Origin: Gynuella sunshinyii YC6258
Lineage (GTDB): Bacteria > Pseudomonadota > Gammaproteobacteria > Pseudomonadales > Natronospirillaceae
Assembly (NCBI RefSeq): GCF_000940805.1
Contig: NZ_CP007142.1
Span: forward strand, 4,688,593 to 4,752,592
Direction of reading: 5' to 3'
Length of the DNA stretch: 64,000 nucleotides
Below the pieces are notes generated by a model. It was not told where the DNA came from and made no database searches. It saw only the letters and a program-made list of their open reading frames with translations. How positions within the stretch are numbered: position 1 is the stretch's first letter; each line of letters opens with the position of its first letter. Shown one piece after another: positions 38,482-49,357 of the stretch. The translations under genes and the position numbers were made by a program.

Positions 38482-39366
38482 CTAATCAACAACCTGATCT
38501 ACATAATATGCCTTTAGACTCTTAAGAATCCCATTTTTCCATGGGCGCTGCTTAACACCGAAACTATTCAGTATTTTTTGGCAATTCAAAACGCTATTTG
38601 GTCGCTGATAGTTCTCTTCACCTGCGACAGGTACGACACTGACGGGAACAGTATCCGTGAAACGCGAGTTTTCCTGCAATATATATAAGGCAAGCTTATG
38701 CCACGTGGTGGAATCATAACCACAATAGTGGTAGGTTCCCCAAAGCCGGTCTGTGGTTTTACAACTCAACTGCTCAGAAATTGCGATCAGGACAACGGCA
38801 AGATCATGACTATATGTAGGACATCCATGCTGGTCGGCTGGAACTCGCAACTCATTATTGCTTTTTGTAGCGTCCAGTAGTCTGGAAAAAAAATTGTTGC
38901 CATATTCACCAAAAACCCAACTCGACCTTACGATGACATGCTTGGCCCACTCTGATCGCAGATACTGTTCACCTAACAGCTTGCTACGACCATAAACGCT
39001 AACCGGATCCGGCTCATCGTCTTCATAATACTGCCCGACTTTTGTACCGGAAAATACATGGTCAGAAGATAAATGAATCAGCTCTACATCAAATTGTTTA
39101 CAAACCGTGGCCAGCACCCTTACAGCATCAGCATTAACGGCTAGACAACGCTCTGTTTCCAACTCAGCTGATTGTATTTTGGTATACGCCGCACAGTTAA
39201 TAACAAAGTCAGGCTGATACTCTTTGACAACCCTTAGAACCTGATCAACGGCACAAATATCCAATTGGCTAAACTCCATTGCCAGGGTCTCATAGCCTCT
39301 AAAACGGGCATAACTTTTAACCGCTCTTCCCAGTTGACCATCAGCGCCAGTGATCAGATATTTCAC
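38482..39366 (-). CDS. RmlD-like dTDP-4-dehydrorhamnose reductase family protein
   Basis: An extended-SDR enzyme of 294 aa. The nucleotide motif GADGQLG (7-13), the catalytic YGRSK and INCAAYT are characteristic of the RmlD family. The rmlA/B/C genes are absent, so rhamnose synthesis is not certain; other sugar-nucleotide reductases or MAT2B-like homologues share this fold. It leads a two-gene unit with the exported unknown. Confidence 0.85.
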   Translation of the reverse strand: MKYLITGADGQLGRAVKSYARFRGYETLAMEFSQLDICAVDQVLRVVKEYQPDFVINCAAYTKIQSAELETERCLAVNADAVRVLATVCKQFDVELIHLSSDHVFSGTKVGQYYEDDEPDPVSVYGRSKLLGEQYLRSEWAKHVIVRSSWVFGEYGNNFFSRLLDATKSNNELRVPADQHGCPTYSHDLAVVLIAISEQLSCKTTDRLWGTYHYCGYDSTTWHKLALYILQENSRFTDTVPVSVVPVAGEENYQRPNSVLNCQKILNSFGVKQRPWKNGILKSLKAYYVDQVVD

Positions 39367-39537
39367 TTAATTGACATCCAGATATTCCAACACTCACCCG
39401 ATATGAATTTTATGCGGGGCCAAAATGCATTCCACCCGTATTAGCTGCCCTGTCTGTCCAGGAAAACAGTAATCACTTGCACAAAAAGGGTTAATTGCCA
39501 AATGCAAAAACCCTCTTCATCGCTTCGAAAAATACCG

Positions 39538-40149
39538 TCAGAACGGAATATCATCATCAAAGTCATCAAAACCCGTTGGCTGCTGAGGCTGTTGTGGTGC
39601 AGGTTGTTGACGATATGGTTGTTGCTGCGGTGAGGCTTGATGACCACCCTGTTGAGCCGGTGCTGGTTGTTGGCCGTACCCACCACCTGTAGACTGTTGA
39701 TTGGGATAATTACCATAGCCGCCGCTCTGCTGGGGAACCTGAGGCTGCGGTGGTGAAACCATATTGGGATTACCGCTGGCGGGATATGAAGAGGACTGAT
39801 CGACATTATCGCGGCCTCCCATTAGTTGCATTTCATTCGCAACAATCTCTGTGGTATACCGGTCCTGACCATTTTGATCCTGCCATTTCCGGGTCTGCAG
39901 ACGGCCTTCAAGATAAACCTGACTTCCTTTACGCAGATACTGCGCAGCTATTTCAGCTGTACGACCAAACAACACGCAACGATGCCACTCTGTCACATCC
40001 TGACGCATACCCATTTCATTTTTGGGTCCCAACTCATTAGTCGCGACATTGAGAGTCACAACCTGCGTACCACCGGCGGTGGCACGGACATCCGGATCCT
40101 GTCCCAATCTCCCGAGGATAATAACTTTGTTTACGGTACCTTTGGCCAT
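39538..40149 (-). CDS. ssb: Single-stranded DNA-binding protein
   Basis: An SSB of 203 aa: an N-terminal OB fold ([17 protein letters not shown]…[18 protein letters not shown]), a long Gln/Pro/Gly-rich linker, and the protein-interaction tail DDDIPF. It is longer than E. coli SSB (178 aa) because of the linker. It follows the YajR gene by 29 bases. Confidence 0.97.
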   Translation of the reverse strand: MAKGTVNKVIILGRLGQDPDVRATAGGTQVVTLNVATNELGPKNEMGMRQDVTEWHRCVLFGRTAEIAAQYLRKGSQVYLEGRLQTRKWQDQNGQDRYTTEIVANEMQLMGGRDNVDQSSSYPASGNPNMVSPPQPQVPQQSGGYGNYPNQQSTGGGYGQQPAPAQQGGHQASPQQQPYRQQPAPQQPQQPTGFDDFDDDIPF

Positions 40150-40178
40150 CTAACCTTCCTAACTTGATTTTTCAATAA

Positions 40179-41540
40179 TTATGCTGCCTGACGATTCAAT
40201 ACTTGTCGAATGTCATTTTCGCTGATTTCTGTCTGGCGGAATTTTACCAGTACTTTCCTACCTTTGGCCTCAAGACTCACGGTCTCGACACCTTTTAGTG
40301 CCAGAAGCGTCGCCTGCAGTGATGTCCAGTATTCCTCATGCCATTCACTTAAGTCCAAAGTCAGACTGACGAGACGCGCTGGAACCTCCTGACCAATACT
40401 GATGACGTACCATAGCACAAGCATTCCAGAGGACATGATGATGACGCCCTGTTTGTGCCAAATACTATATACCAGCCCGCCCAACATACCACCTATTGCA
40501 GCTCCCAGAAACTGACTGGTATTGAAAACCCCCAAAGCAGTTCCTTTTGATTCGACTGCGCAAATGCGTGAAATCAAACTTGGCATTGCCGCTTCCAGAA
40601 AGTTAAAGGCAATAAAATACAATACCAGCAAAGCACCTATAGTCAGCCAGTGATTTCCAGCTGGCGTTAGAAGAGAGACTTCTGAAATAAAAAGCAACAA
40701 GATTGACAGGCTGAATATTCGTACCATCTGATTTTTCTTTTCAGCCATAATCATAAAAGGCACCATCAAAAAAAAGGCCAGAATCATAACGGGCATATAC
40801 AGCCAGCCATGGGATTGTGCAGCCAGACCAGCATGTTCAAGCATAACAGGCACAATGATGAACGTTGACATCATCCCCATATGCAAAATGAACACCCCTG
40901 CATCCAGCCTTAGCAAACTGGGGTTACGACTCACCCTTAGCGCCGCTTTAAAAAAGTGATCCACAACAACAGGCCCCCCCTGATATTCTGGATTGGGAAC
41001 TACTTTTATGACCAGAAAAATCGCCACTAACGCCAGCAGCAAAGTGGCTGCGAAAACCCCTTGCAACCCAAACCAGGTCGCCAGCCAGGGTCCGAGCATC
41101 ATCGCCACAGTAAAAGACAGCCCGATGCTGATACCCACAGCAGCCATTGCTTTAGTACGGTGCTCTTCCCTGACCAGATCTGTTAATAATGCCATTGTTG
41201 AGCTCGCAATCGCTCCGGCCCCCTGCAAACAGCGCCCCAGAATTATCCACTGAATATCCTGAGCAATCGCTGCCACAACGCTCCCCAAAGCAAACAAGCA
41301 CAAACCAGAAACAATTACCTTCTTACGCCCTATCCGATCTGACAACCATCCAAGTGGTACCTGCAACAACGCCTGGGATATGCCATAAATCCCCAAGGCT
41401 ATCCCCAACAACTCAGGAGTAGCTCCTTTAAGCTCTGTACCAAAGGTCATCATAATCGGCAATATCATGAACAGCCCAAGCATTCGGACCACATAAACCC
41501 CGGTCAAAGCCAATACGGCGGTTCGTTCCTGTTTATTCAT
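40179..41540 (-). CDS. MFS transporter with C-terminal ferredoxin-like domain (YajR type)
   Basis: A 453-aa major facilitator with 12 predicted helices. The motif-A loop GWLSDRIGRKKVIV lies between helices 2 and 3. After the last helix comes a cytosolic domain of about 65 residues (HEEYWTSLQATLLALKGVETVSLEAKG) that matches the YAM domain of E. coli YajR. The substrate is unknown. Its place between ssb and uvrA is shared with Pseudomonas. Confidence 0.9.
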   Translation of the reverse strand: MNKQERTAVLALTGVYVVRMLGLFMILPIMMTFGTELKGATPELLGIALGIYGISQALLQVPLGWLSDRIGRKKVIVSGLCLFALGSVVAAIAQDIQWIILGRCLQGAGAIASSTMALLTDLVREEHRTKAMAAVGISIGLSFTVAMMLGPWLATWFGLQGVFAATLLLALVAIFLVIKVVPNPEYQGGPVVVDHFFKAALRVSRNPSLLRLDAGVFILHMGMMSTFIIVPVMLEHAGLAAQSHGWLYMPVMILAFFLMVPFMIMAEKKNQMVRIFSLSILLLFISEVSLLTPAGNHWLTIGALLVLYFIAFNFLEAAMPSLISRICAVESKGTALGVFNTSQFLGAAIGGMLGGLVYSIWHKQGVIIMSSGMLVLWYVISIGQEVPARLVSLTLDLSEWHEEYWTSLQATLLALKGVETVSLEAKGRKVLVKFRQTEISENDIRQVLNRQAA

Positions 41541-41661
41541 TACGACTCACTGTACTCTTTAAAAACATAATGACTGATTTGCATAAGATCAAAAACCCGC
41601 GCAGTTTATAGTATTTGGCCATTATTTACGCACCTGTTTTTGATTTTTTTTCAGTAGAGAT

Positions 41662-41677
41662 ATGTATATTCTTACAG
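41662..41677. promoter_or_regulatory. Probable LexA box of uvrA
   Basis: ATGTATATTCTTACAG differs from CTGT-N8-ACAG only at the first base. It is 42 bases before the uvrA start. Confidence 0.75.
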
Positions 41678-41719
41678 TAAAATAACCAATCCGTTTTATT
41701 CGAGGTCAACAGGGTTTTC

Positions 41720-44539
41720 ATGGACAAGATCGTCGTAGAGGGTGCTCGCACTCATAATCTGAAAAACATCAATGTCGAAATACCCAGAGACAAACTGGTT
41801 GTGATTACCGGTCTGTCAGGCTCTGGCAAATCTTCGCTGGCTTTTGATACCTTATATGCCGAAGGCCAGAGACGTTACGTTGAGTCACTCTCAACCTATG
41901 CCCGACAGTTTTTATCGATGATGGAAAAACCCGACGTCGATCACATTGAGGGCCTGAGTCCTGCCATCTCAATTGAACAGAAGACCACCAGCCACAATCC
42001 ACGTTCCACCGTTGGCACTACAACCGAAATATACGATTACCTTCGTCTGCTGTTTGCCCGAACGGGAGAGCCAAGATGTCCAGATCATGATGAACCGCTC
42101 GAAGCACAGACCGTTTCTCAGATGGTGGATCAGATACTGGCTTTGCCTGAAGGTACCAAGCTCATGTTACTGGCCCCCTTGGTTAAAGACCGAAAAGGCG
42201 AACATCTGCATGTATTCCACGAACTGCGACAGCAGGGTTTTGTTCGAGTAAGAATCAATGGCGTGATTTGTGACCTGGATGAGGCCCCAAGTCTCGATAA
42301 GCGAAAAAAACACAAAATTGAAGCTGTTATCGACCGATTTAAAGTTCGTTCAGATATTCAACAGCGCCTAGCCGAATCATTGGAAACTTGTCTGGAACTG
42401 GCTGATGGAACGGCACTGGTAAGCTATATGGAGGATCAGGGGGAAGACCTGATTTTTTCTTCCAAATTTGCATGTCCGATATGCGGCTATGCCATTCCCG
42501 AACTGGAACCCAGAATGTTCTCCTTCAACAATCCTGCAGGCGCCTGCGAGAGCTGCGATGGATTGGGGGTTAAGCAATATTTCGACATTAAAAAGGTAGT
42601 TTTTGACGAAGACCGCAGCCTCGCAGAGGGAGCAATTCAAGGCTGGGATAGACGTAGTGTGTATTATTTCTCTCAGCTGGAAGCAGTCGCTCAACATTAT
42701 AAAATTGATATCGATTTACCCTGGAAAAAACTTGGAAAAAAATTCCAGAATGCTGTTCTGAATGGCACTGGTGAGGAAATTGTTTTTTCCTACGTTAATA
42801 GCCGCGGAGATGTCATCAAACGATCTCACTCATTTGAGGGCGTCATTCCAAACATGGAGCGACGCTATCATGAGACAGAAAGCCAGATGGTACGCGAAGA
42901 TCTGGCCAAATACCTGGCCGAACAACCTTGCCCAAGCTGCTCAGGAACACGCCTGAAACAGGCCAGTCGCCATGTGTTTGTAGACAACAAAACATTACCA
43001 CAACTGGTAAGCCTGCCTATTGCCGACGCCGAACAATATTTCGGCTCACTAAAACTGTCGGGCAGAAAAGGAGATATTGCCGAAAAAATTCTCAAAGAGA
43101 TTCGTCAGCGACTGGAGTTTCTGGTGAACGTCGGCCTTGAGTACTTGTCACTTGATCGGTCTGCAGACACATTGTCCGGCGGTGAAACCCAGCGTATTCG
43201 ACTCGCCAGTCAAATTGGTGCCGGACTTGTAGGTGTTATGTATATTCTGGATGAACCTTCCATAGGACTTCATCAACGGGATAACGAGCGCCTACTCAAA
43301 ACGCTGGTTCATTTACGCGATCTAGGAAATACAGTACTGGTAGTAGAGCACGATGAAGACGCAATTCGCAGTGCAGATTTTGTACTGGATATTGGCCCAG
43401 GGGCGGGAGTTCATGGTGGCGAGGTCATTGCCAGTGGAACCCCCACCCAGATCATGCGTTCCAAAAAATCTCTTACCGGACAATACCTCTCAGGCAAACG
43501 AAAAATCATAGTACCGGAAAAGACTGTCCCGGTTGACAAGTCCAAACTATTGCGGGTCAACGGCGCTTCCGGCAACAACCTCCAGCACGTCAACCTGGAA
43601 ATTCCTGTAGGACTGTTCACCTGTGTCACTGGCGTCTCTGGCTCAGGCAAATCGACTCTGATTAACAATACCCTTTATCCTGTTGCAGCAACAGCGCTCA
43701 ACAATGCCACGACTCTCACCGCAAGTCCGCATCAATCTGTAGATGGCCTGGAGTTCTTTGATAAAGTCGTCGACATAGATCAGAGCCCTATAGGCCGCAC
43801 ACCAAGATCGAACCCTGCCACTTACACAGGAATATTCACAGCCATACGGGATCTGTTTACAGGAACACAAGAAGCAAGGTCCAGAGGCTATAAAGCGGGA
43901 CGCTTCAGCTTCAACGTAAAAGGAGGGCGTTGTGAAGCTTGCCAGGGTGACGGCATGATTAAAGTGGAAATGCATTTTCTTGCGGACATTTATGTGCCCT
44001 GCGATGTGTGTCAGGGAAAACGCTATAACAGAGAAACCCTGGAAATAAAATATAAGGGCAAAAATATTCACGAATGTCTGGACATGACTGTTGAGGAAGC
44101 ACGTGAATTCTTTGACTCCATCCCCCAACTGAACCGAAAACTACAAACCCTGGTTGATGTGGGTTTAAGTTATGTCAAACTGGGTCAAAGCGCCACGACA
44201 CTTTCAGGCGGCGAAGCACAACGCGTAAAACTGGCTCGTGAGTTATCAAAACGAGACACAGGCAATACTTTGTACATTCTGGATGAACCAACCACCGGAC
44301 TTCACTTTCACGATATTCAGCAATTGTTGGATGTCCTGCATCGACTGAGAGATCATGGCAATACGATTGTCGTCATCGAACATAATCTAGATGTAATTAA
44401 GACTGCAGATTGGGTTGTGGATCTTGGCCCTGAGGGAGGAAGTAAAGGAGGACAAATTATTGCGACAGGAACACCTCGTCAAATCGCCTCCCACAAAAAG
44501 AGTCTGACTGGCAAATTTCTAAAGCCACTAATGGCCTGA
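41720..44539 (+). CDS. uvrA: Excinuclease ABC subunit A
   Basis: The damage-recognition ATPase of nucleotide excision repair, 939 aa. It has two ABC modules (Walker [10 protein letters not shown] and GVSGSGKST; signatures LSGGETQR and LSGGEAQR). Zinc motifs are CPICGY…CESCDG and CEACQGDG…CDVCQGKR. Length is the same as in E. coli, and it is preceded by a near-consensus LexA box. Confidence 0.98.
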   Translation: MDKIVVEGARTHNLKNINVEIPRDKLVVITGLSGSGKSSLAFDTLYAEGQRRYVESLSTYARQFLSMMEKPDVDHIEGLSPAISIEQKTTSHNPRSTVGTTTEIYDYLRLLFARTGEPRCPDHDEPLEAQTVSQMVDQILALPEGTKLMLLAPLVKDRKGEHLHVFHELRQQGFVRVRINGVICDLDEAPSLDKRKKHKIEAVIDRFKVRSDIQQRLAESLETCLELADGTALVSYMEDQGEDLIFSSKFACPICGYAIPELEPRMFSFNNPAGACESCDGLGVKQYFDIKKVVFDEDRSLAEGAIQGWDRRSVYYFSQLEAVAQHYKIDIDLPWKKLGKKFQNAVLNGTGEEIVFSYVNSRGDVIKRSHSFEGVIPNMERRYHETESQMVREDLAKYLAEQPCPSCSGTRLKQASRHVFVDNKTLPQLVSLPIADAEQYFGSLKLSGRKGDIAEKILKEIRQRLEFLVNVGLEYLSLDRSADTLSGGETQRIRLASQIGAGLVGVMYILDEPSIGLHQRDNERLLKTLVHLRDLGNTVLVVEHDEDAIRSADFVLDIGPGAGVHGGEVIASGTPTQIMRSKKSLTGQYLSGKRKIIVPEKTVPVDKSKLLRVNGASGNNLQHVNLEIPVGLFTCVTGVSGSGKSTLINNTLYPVAATALNNATTLTASPHQSVDGLEFFDKVVDIDQSPIGRTPRSNPATYTGIFTAIRDLFTGTQEARSRGYKAGRFSFNVKGGRCEACQGDGMIKVEMHFLADIYVPCDVCQGKRYNRETLEIKYKGKNIHECLDMTVEEAREFFDSIPQLNRKLQTLVDVGLSYVKLGQSATTLSGGEAQRVKLARELSKRDTGNTLYILDEPTTGLHFHDIQQLLDVLHRLRDHGNTIVVIEHNLDVIKTADWVVDLGPEGGSKGGQIIATGTPRQIASHKKSLTGKFLKPLMA

Positions 44540-44548
44540 CTCTAAACG

Positions 44549-44580
44549 TTTCTCATGGTGAAAACACTCACCATGAGAAA
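44549..44580 (+). terminator. Strong hairpin after uvrA
   Basis: TTTCTCATGGTGA (44549-44561) pairs perfectly with TCACCATGAGAAA (44568-44580), followed by TTTGTAT. The T-run is short. Confidence 0.82.
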
Positions 44581-44725
44581 TTTGTATATCAACTACCAAA
44601 ACGTTCTGTAGTTAAATTACAAACACTTAGTACTCATCCCTCATCCTATTTACCGACCCTCAAGATATTTTTGTAATAAAACTACATTATTTTGCACTAA
44701 AAATTTATTAGGCCAATATGTTGAT

Positions 44726-44974
44726 ATGCATCAAACCGCACAATATCAACCTCACAACGTATTCTATATACTCACTAACAAAAGTAATGGAACAGAGAAA
44801 AACGCCAAATCTGTAATGTTCCAACAAAAACAGCAAGATTACTGCGGTGAGATTATTTTCTCAAAGATGAAAGAAAATAAGATTTCTATGATGCCCTTTC
44901 ATCAATCTGAAAATGCTGCAAAAATAATCTCATCCTTTGCAAAAAAGTCTTTAGATCGGTTGTATGCAAACTGA
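44726..44974 (+). CDS. Possible small hypothetical protein
   Basis: An 82-aa, Lys/Gln-rich ORF in the 692-base gap between uvrA and pckA. It has no clear ribosome site (AGG is 13 bases away) and no recognisable domain. The rest of the gap holds only the uvrA terminator and the inverted repeat at 45065. Confidence 0.35.
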   Translation: MHQTAQYQPHNVFYILTNKSNGTEKNAKSVMFQQKQQDYCGEIIFSKMKENKISMMPFHQSENAAKIISSFAKKSLDRLYAN

Positions 44975-45064
44975 TTCAGCAAAATAGCTGGCGGTTGATA
45001 AACATGCTGTCATGCAACCTACTAACAGTTTTTGTAGAGAGCTAATTATGATGTGTGATGTTAT

Positions 45065-45086
45065 CCCATAGTAAAAAATCTATGGG
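45065..45086. repeat. Inverted repeat in the pckA upstream region
   Basis: CCCATAG (45065-45071) and CTATGGG (45080-45086) flank TAAAAAAT. It is 145 bases before pckA and could be an operator or a weak terminator. Confidence 0.45.
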
Positions 45087-45231
45087 CGGTTATCAAAAGG
45101 CCAGAAGACCTGAGAAACCTAACAGGACAATAGCTCATACTGACTACAAATAAAAATGCTACCTGACCCGACTCGGTTCAGGCACATAAAGTTTTTCGAT
45201 TTCAAGACTACATATCTAGGAGAACCGCGAA

Positions 45232-46839
45232 ATGGCCAATCATCTTGATCTCTCAAAGTATGGCATCAGCAACGCTACTGAAATTGTCCACAACCCTTCT
45301 TATGACCAGCTGTATAACGAAGAAACAAATCCTGAACTCGAAGGCTATGAAAAAGGTCAGGTAACCGAACTTGGTGCAGTTAATGTTATGACGGGTGTAT
45401 TCACCGGTCGCTCTCCAAAAGACAAGTATATTGTTAAAGATGATGTCACTAAAGACACCATCTGGTGGACCTCAGAGAAAGCCAAAAACGATAACAAACC
45501 TATTACTCAAGAAGTATGGAATGACTGCAAAAAAGCGGTCACTGATCAGTTATCAGGTAAACGCCTGTTCGTTGTCGATACATTTTGTGGTGCTAATGAA
45601 GATACCCGTCTGAAAATTCGCTTTATCATGGAGGTGGCCTGGCAAGCGCATTTCGTTACCAATATGTTTATCAGACCAACAGCAGAACAATTGGCTGATT
45701 TTGGCGAACCTGACTTTGTTGTAATGAACGGCTCGAAAACCACCAATCCAAAATGGAAAGAACACGGCCTCAATTCTGAAGTATTCACCTTGTTTAACCT
45801 GACTGAAAAAATGCAGGTCATCGGCGGAACATGGTACGGCGGTGAAATGAAGAAAGGTATGTTTGCAATGATGAACTACTATCTTCCATTAAACGGTATG
45901 GCTTCCATGCATTGCTCTGCAAACGTCGGTGCAGATGGTGATGTAGCTGTATTCTTCGGTCTCTCTGGCACAGGCAAAACAACTTTATCTGCTGATCCAA
46001 AACGTAAGTTAATTGGTGACGACGAACATGGTTGGGATAATAACGGAGTATTTAACTTCGAAGGCGGTTGTTATGCCAAAACCATTAATCTGGATAAAGA
46101 AAGTGAACCAGATATCTACAATGCCATTAAACGTGATGCATTACTTGAAAACGTAACCGTTGATACAGATGGAATAATAGATTTCACCGACGGTTCTGTT
46201 ACAGAAAATACTCGGGTTTCATACCCTATCTACCATATAGAAAATATCGTAAAACCGGTGTCTAAAGCAGGTCATGCGAAAAAAGTGATATTCCTGACTG
46301 CTGATGCTTTTGGCGTACTGCCACCCGTTTCCAAGTTAACGGCCGAACAAACCAAATATCACTTCCTGTCAGGTTTTACTGCAAAACTGGCTGGGACTGA
46401 GCGCGGAATTACTGAACCAACTCCAACATTCTCGGCTTGCTTTGGTGCAGCATTCTTAACTCTGCATCCAACCAAATATGGTGAAGAACTGGTTAAGAAA
46501 ATGGAAGCTGCCGGTGCAACAGCATACTTAGTAAATACAGGATGGAATGGCACAGGAAAACGCATCTCTATTAAAGACACTCGCGGCATTATTGATGCTA
46601 TTTTAGATGGATCAATTGAAAATGCAGAAACCAAAACTCTGCCAATTTTCAATCTTGAAATACCAACAGCGCTGCATGATGTTGATTCTGGTATTCTGGA
46701 TCCAAGAGATACTTACTCAGATGTATCTCAGTGGGAAGAAAAAGCAAAAGACCTTGCCTCTCGTTTCATTAAGAACTTTGAAAAATTCACCGATAACGAT
46801 GAAGGTAAAGCTCTGGTTGCTGCAGGCCCTCAACTCTAG
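45232..46839 (+). CDS. pckA: Phosphoenolpyruvate carboxykinase (ATP)
   Basis: PEPCK (535 aa) converts oxaloacetate and ATP to PEP, the entry to gluconeogenesis. It has the P-loop GLSGTGKTT, the metal-binding GDDEHGWDN and the substrate motif TGRSPKDKY, which mark the ATP-dependent family. AGGAG is found before the ATG. It is monocistronic, with a hairpin at 46851. Confidence 0.98.
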   Translation: MANHLDLSKYGISNATEIVHNPSYDQLYNEETNPELEGYEKGQVTELGAVNVMTGVFTGRSPKDKYIVKDDVTKDTIWWTSEKAKNDNKPITQEVWNDCKKAVTDQLSGKRLFVVDTFCGANEDTRLKIRFIMEVAWQAHFVTNMFIRPTAEQLADFGEPDFVVMNGSKTTNPKWKEHGLNSEVFTLFNLTEKMQVIGGTWYGGEMKKGMFAMMNYYLPLNGMASMHCSANVGADGDVAVFFGLSGTGKTTLSADPKRKLIGDDEHGWDNNGVFNFEGGCYAKTINLDKESEPDIYNAIKRDALLENVTVDTDGIIDFTDGSVTENTRVSYPIYHIENIVKPVSKAGHAKKVIFLTADAFGVLPPVSKLTAEQTKYHFLSGFTAKLAGTERGITEPTPTFSACFGAAFLTLHPTKYGEELVKKMEAAGATAYLVNTGWNGTGKRISIKDTRGIIDAILDGSIENAETKTLPIFNLEIPTALHDVDSGILDPRDTYSDVSQWEEKAKDLASRFIKNFEKFTDNDEGKALVAAGPQL

Positions 46840-46850
46840 TACACCGATAC

Positions 46851-46876
46851 ACACAAGCGCACGGAAGCGCTTGTGT
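46851..46876. terminator. Hairpin between convergent pckA and the histidine kinase
   Basis: ACACAAGCGC (46851-46860) and GCGCTTGTGT (46867-46876) pair perfectly around ACGGAA. It has no T-run on either strand. Confidence 0.6.
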
Positions 46877-46924
46877 AACCTCTCTTCTATATTTTCGCCT
46901 CTCTATTACCGCGCAATAAAAGCT

Positions 46925-47608
46925 CTATGGTAACTTCAGGACAATTTCAGCCCCACCATCTACTCGATTACTTAGCACAATAGATCCTGATTTATCCTTA
47001 TTTTTATGCATCTCAGCAATTTGATTGGCAAATAAGAGACCTAATCCCGTACTGCCATTCTTAAACTCAGTCTCGTAAGTCTCAGATAAACAATTCAGCA
47101 TTGCTTCCGGAAAACCATGACCATCATCCAAAATTTTAAAGTAGAGCAGCTCATCTTCCACGTACACTGTTATTCTTAATAAGGAAGCCGTATAACGCAA
47201 CGCGTTCGACATTAAATTCTTGACCAAGTTTTCTATCAATATAGGGTCAAAAAACCAAGTCAAATCAGGGTCTTGAAGATCAACCGATAATTGAATTCCA
47301 AGGTTTTCCGCCGTCGTTTTAAAATGATTGACAATATCATCTACGAAATCAATCAACAAAACCTCGTCTGGCGCTACCAATAACCTTTCATGACTTGCTT
47401 TATAGATGCCCAACAGATTAATCAATGTACTATTGATTCGATTAGTCTCTAACTGTATACGCTTCAGGTTTTTTGATGTATCTCCTGAATTATCAGGCAG
47501 CGACTCAATCACAGTATTAAGCTCAGCAGAAATCAACGCCAATGAATTCTTAATATCATGAGCCATGGAAGCCAACACCATGTTCTTATCAAAATTAATA
47601 GGTTTCAT
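46925..47608 (-). CDS. Small sensor-less histidine kinase
   Basis: A 227-aa kinase with only the dimerisation/phospho-acceptor helix (His17 in MAHDIKNSLALI) and an HATPase domain (NLMSNALRY, DDGHGF, GSTGLGL). It has no membrane helix or sensor domain, so it is cytoplasmic and must receive its signal from a partner. Its start overlaps the response regulator-TPR gene by ATGA; the two are surely a pair. Confidence 0.9.
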   Translation of the reverse strand: MKPINFDKNMVLASMAHDIKNSLALISAELNTVIESLPDNSGDTSKNLKRIQLETNRINSTLINLLGIYKASHERLLVAPDEVLLIDFVDDIVNHFKTTAENLGIQLSVDLQDPDLTWFFDPILIENLVKNLMSNALRYTASLLRITVYVEDELLYFKILDDGHGFPEAMLNCLSETYETEFKNGSTGLGLLFANQIAEMHKNKDKSGSIVLSNRVDGGAEIVLKLP

Positions 47609-49206
47609 GAGGACTCCATAAGCTTTTTCAATTTTTCATATCTTGCATACTGAGGACTATCTTCATGCAAATACGAAAGACGATTCAAATAGCTATTCAA
47701 CTGATCGGCATTATCGACAAAAGCAGAGTTTCTTTTCGCTTTCAGCACACACTGAACATAGTTCAATATCAATGCCGGATTCCGCGGAGATATTTCCAGG
47801 GCCCGTTCAAAAAACTGCATGGCCCGGTCCACATTTTTTTGCTCATAGTGTCGCTTGGCAATAGCATTTAATCGTGCTGCCTCTTTACGCGAATCCTTGG
47901 TAATTGGTTCACTCTGCAGCTCATTCAATCGATGCACAAAGTCCTCTTTATCCGGATCCTTGGCTCTGAGTCGATTAACCAGCTGATCAGCCTGATCCAT
48001 ACGCCCATGCTCATAAAAAAAACTGGCGACACTTAACCCCAACTCACCAGAACTATTTTCCAACTCACCACTGATCTGCTCAAACAAAGAGTTCATTTCC
48101 TCTTCACCGGGCTTGAAATCGGGAGTAGAAATGGCTTTCAACTGCATTTTATAGAATTTTTCCGTCAACCCGCTTTCAGCCTGATCGGGAAAAGCCTCCT
48201 GAATACGCTTAAGAGCATTCGTTATCTCTGCAACATAGTGGCGACGATGTCGTTGATCGTCCAATGAACAAGACTCAACCTGAATCGCAAGCAACCGTTG
48301 GTAATCTTCAATATTGTGCAATGATGTATGGTTTTTGAGGGAAATTGAGTCTTTGAGAGCCTTACTGGCTGCCTGTAAATCATCAAGTCGATAACTGACC
48401 CTTGCCAGCTTATCTTGCCTTTTATGATTACGAGGTGAGATCTTCACAGCGGTCTGTAACGTTTCATACTGTCTCTGCAACCCATTTTTGCGGCGATATA
48501 TATCAGCCAGTAAGTCATAGGCCTGAGCATAGTTAGGATGCAACTCAATGACTTTACCAACATAGCTCTCAGCCTGCGTCAAATCACCAGAAGCAAAAGA
48601 TATTCGCGCCAACTCCAACCATATCCATGGCTGTTCTCGACGTGATTGCCATTCGCTCAACAAAATCTCTGCCTGTGCCAACTGCTCTGTTTTTATAAGG
48701 GTTTCAGATAGAAGCTTTTGGGCCCAAGCCCGATAACGTGGGTTTTGTTGAATGATTCTGTTGCATTCATCAATAATCAGCCCAACCTCACCATCATCAA
48801 GAGCAGTCAAGACAACTTTTAAATCATTGTTACGCTGAATCCACCGCTTCCATCTGGCAGCTAGACTGTCGAATGCATAGGGTTTGGCAAGATAGTCATC
48901 AGGATGAATTTCTACAGCTCCCATAACCATCTCTCTTGAGGTTTCTGCCGTCACCATTACATATGTAGTCTGATAAGACAGGGTTTTACTGTAGCGGAGT
49001 TCTTCCAGCAGCTGCTGACCATCCATGCCAGTCCCCAGATTGAAATCACACAACACGACATGAAAGAAGTTCTTTTGAATCAGTAACATAGCTTCTTTTG
49101 CGTTAGCCGCTTCAAATACCTGATTCACTCCCATTTTAAGCAGCATTGCACGAGCCGATTTTCGAGCATTTTCGAAATCATCTATCACAAGGACACGGTG
49201 ATTCAC
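47605..49206 (-). CDS. Response regulator with TPR-repeat output
   Basis: A 533-aa protein: a receiver domain (1-120; Asp54 in VVLCDFNLG, Lys in DYLAKPYAF) joined to a long array of TPR-like helices (about 140-530). No DNA-binding or enzyme domain is seen, so the output is probably protein-protein interaction. This resembles the PA-type TPR response regulators paired with HATPase proteins. A terminator separates it from rpsA. Confidence 0.9.
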   Translation of the reverse strand: MNHRVLVIDDFENARKSARAMLLKMGVNQVFEAANAKEAMLLIQKNFFHVVLCDFNLGTGMDGQQLLEELRYSKTLSYQTTYVMVTAETSREMVMGAVEIHPDDYLAKPYAFDSLAARWKRWIQRNNDLKVVLTALDDGEVGLIIDECNRIIQQNPRYRAWAQKLLSETLIKTEQLAQAEILLSEWQSRREQPWIWLELARISFASGDLTQAESYVGKVIELHPNYAQAYDLLADIYRRKNGLQRQYETLQTAVKISPRNHKRQDKLARVSYRLDDLQAASKALKDSISLKNHTSLHNIEDYQRLLAIQVESCSLDDQRHRRHYVAEITNALKRIQEAFPDQAESGLTEKFYKMQLKAISTPDFKPGEEEMNSLFEQISGELENSSGELGLSVASFFYEHGRMDQADQLVNRLRAKDPDKEDFVHRLNELQSEPITKDSRKEAARLNAIAKRHYEQKNVDRAMQFFERALEISPRNPALILNYVQCVLKAKRNSAFVDNADQLNSYLNRLSYLHEDSPQYARYEKLKKLMESS

Positions 49207-49312
49207 AGACGTTCCTATTTATTAATACACTGCTCTAAGGTTAGCCCACCCCTCTGGAGCTGCAAGAAAACTCAAGGATCATTTAACACTAAAACGATTA
49301 TTTTGAAGGCAT

Positions 49313-49344
49313 AAAAAAACCCAGCCATTGGCTGGGTTTTTTTT
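49313..49344. terminator. Terminator after rpsA
   Basis: CCCAGCC (49320-49326) pairs with GGCTGGG (49330-49336), with seven As before and eight Ts after. It works in both directions but mainly serves leftward rpsA. Confidence 0.93.
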
Positions 49345-49357
49345 CAATGAAAAACAA

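Noticed and set aside
43643-44128. 161-codon reverse frame inside uvrA
   Set aside because: It is a shadow of uvrA, whose forward frame is a conserved protein throughout.
45040-45090. Crp site before pckA (TGTGATGTTATCCCAT)
   Set aside because: Only the left half TGTGA matches; the right half is not TCACA, so the support is too weak.
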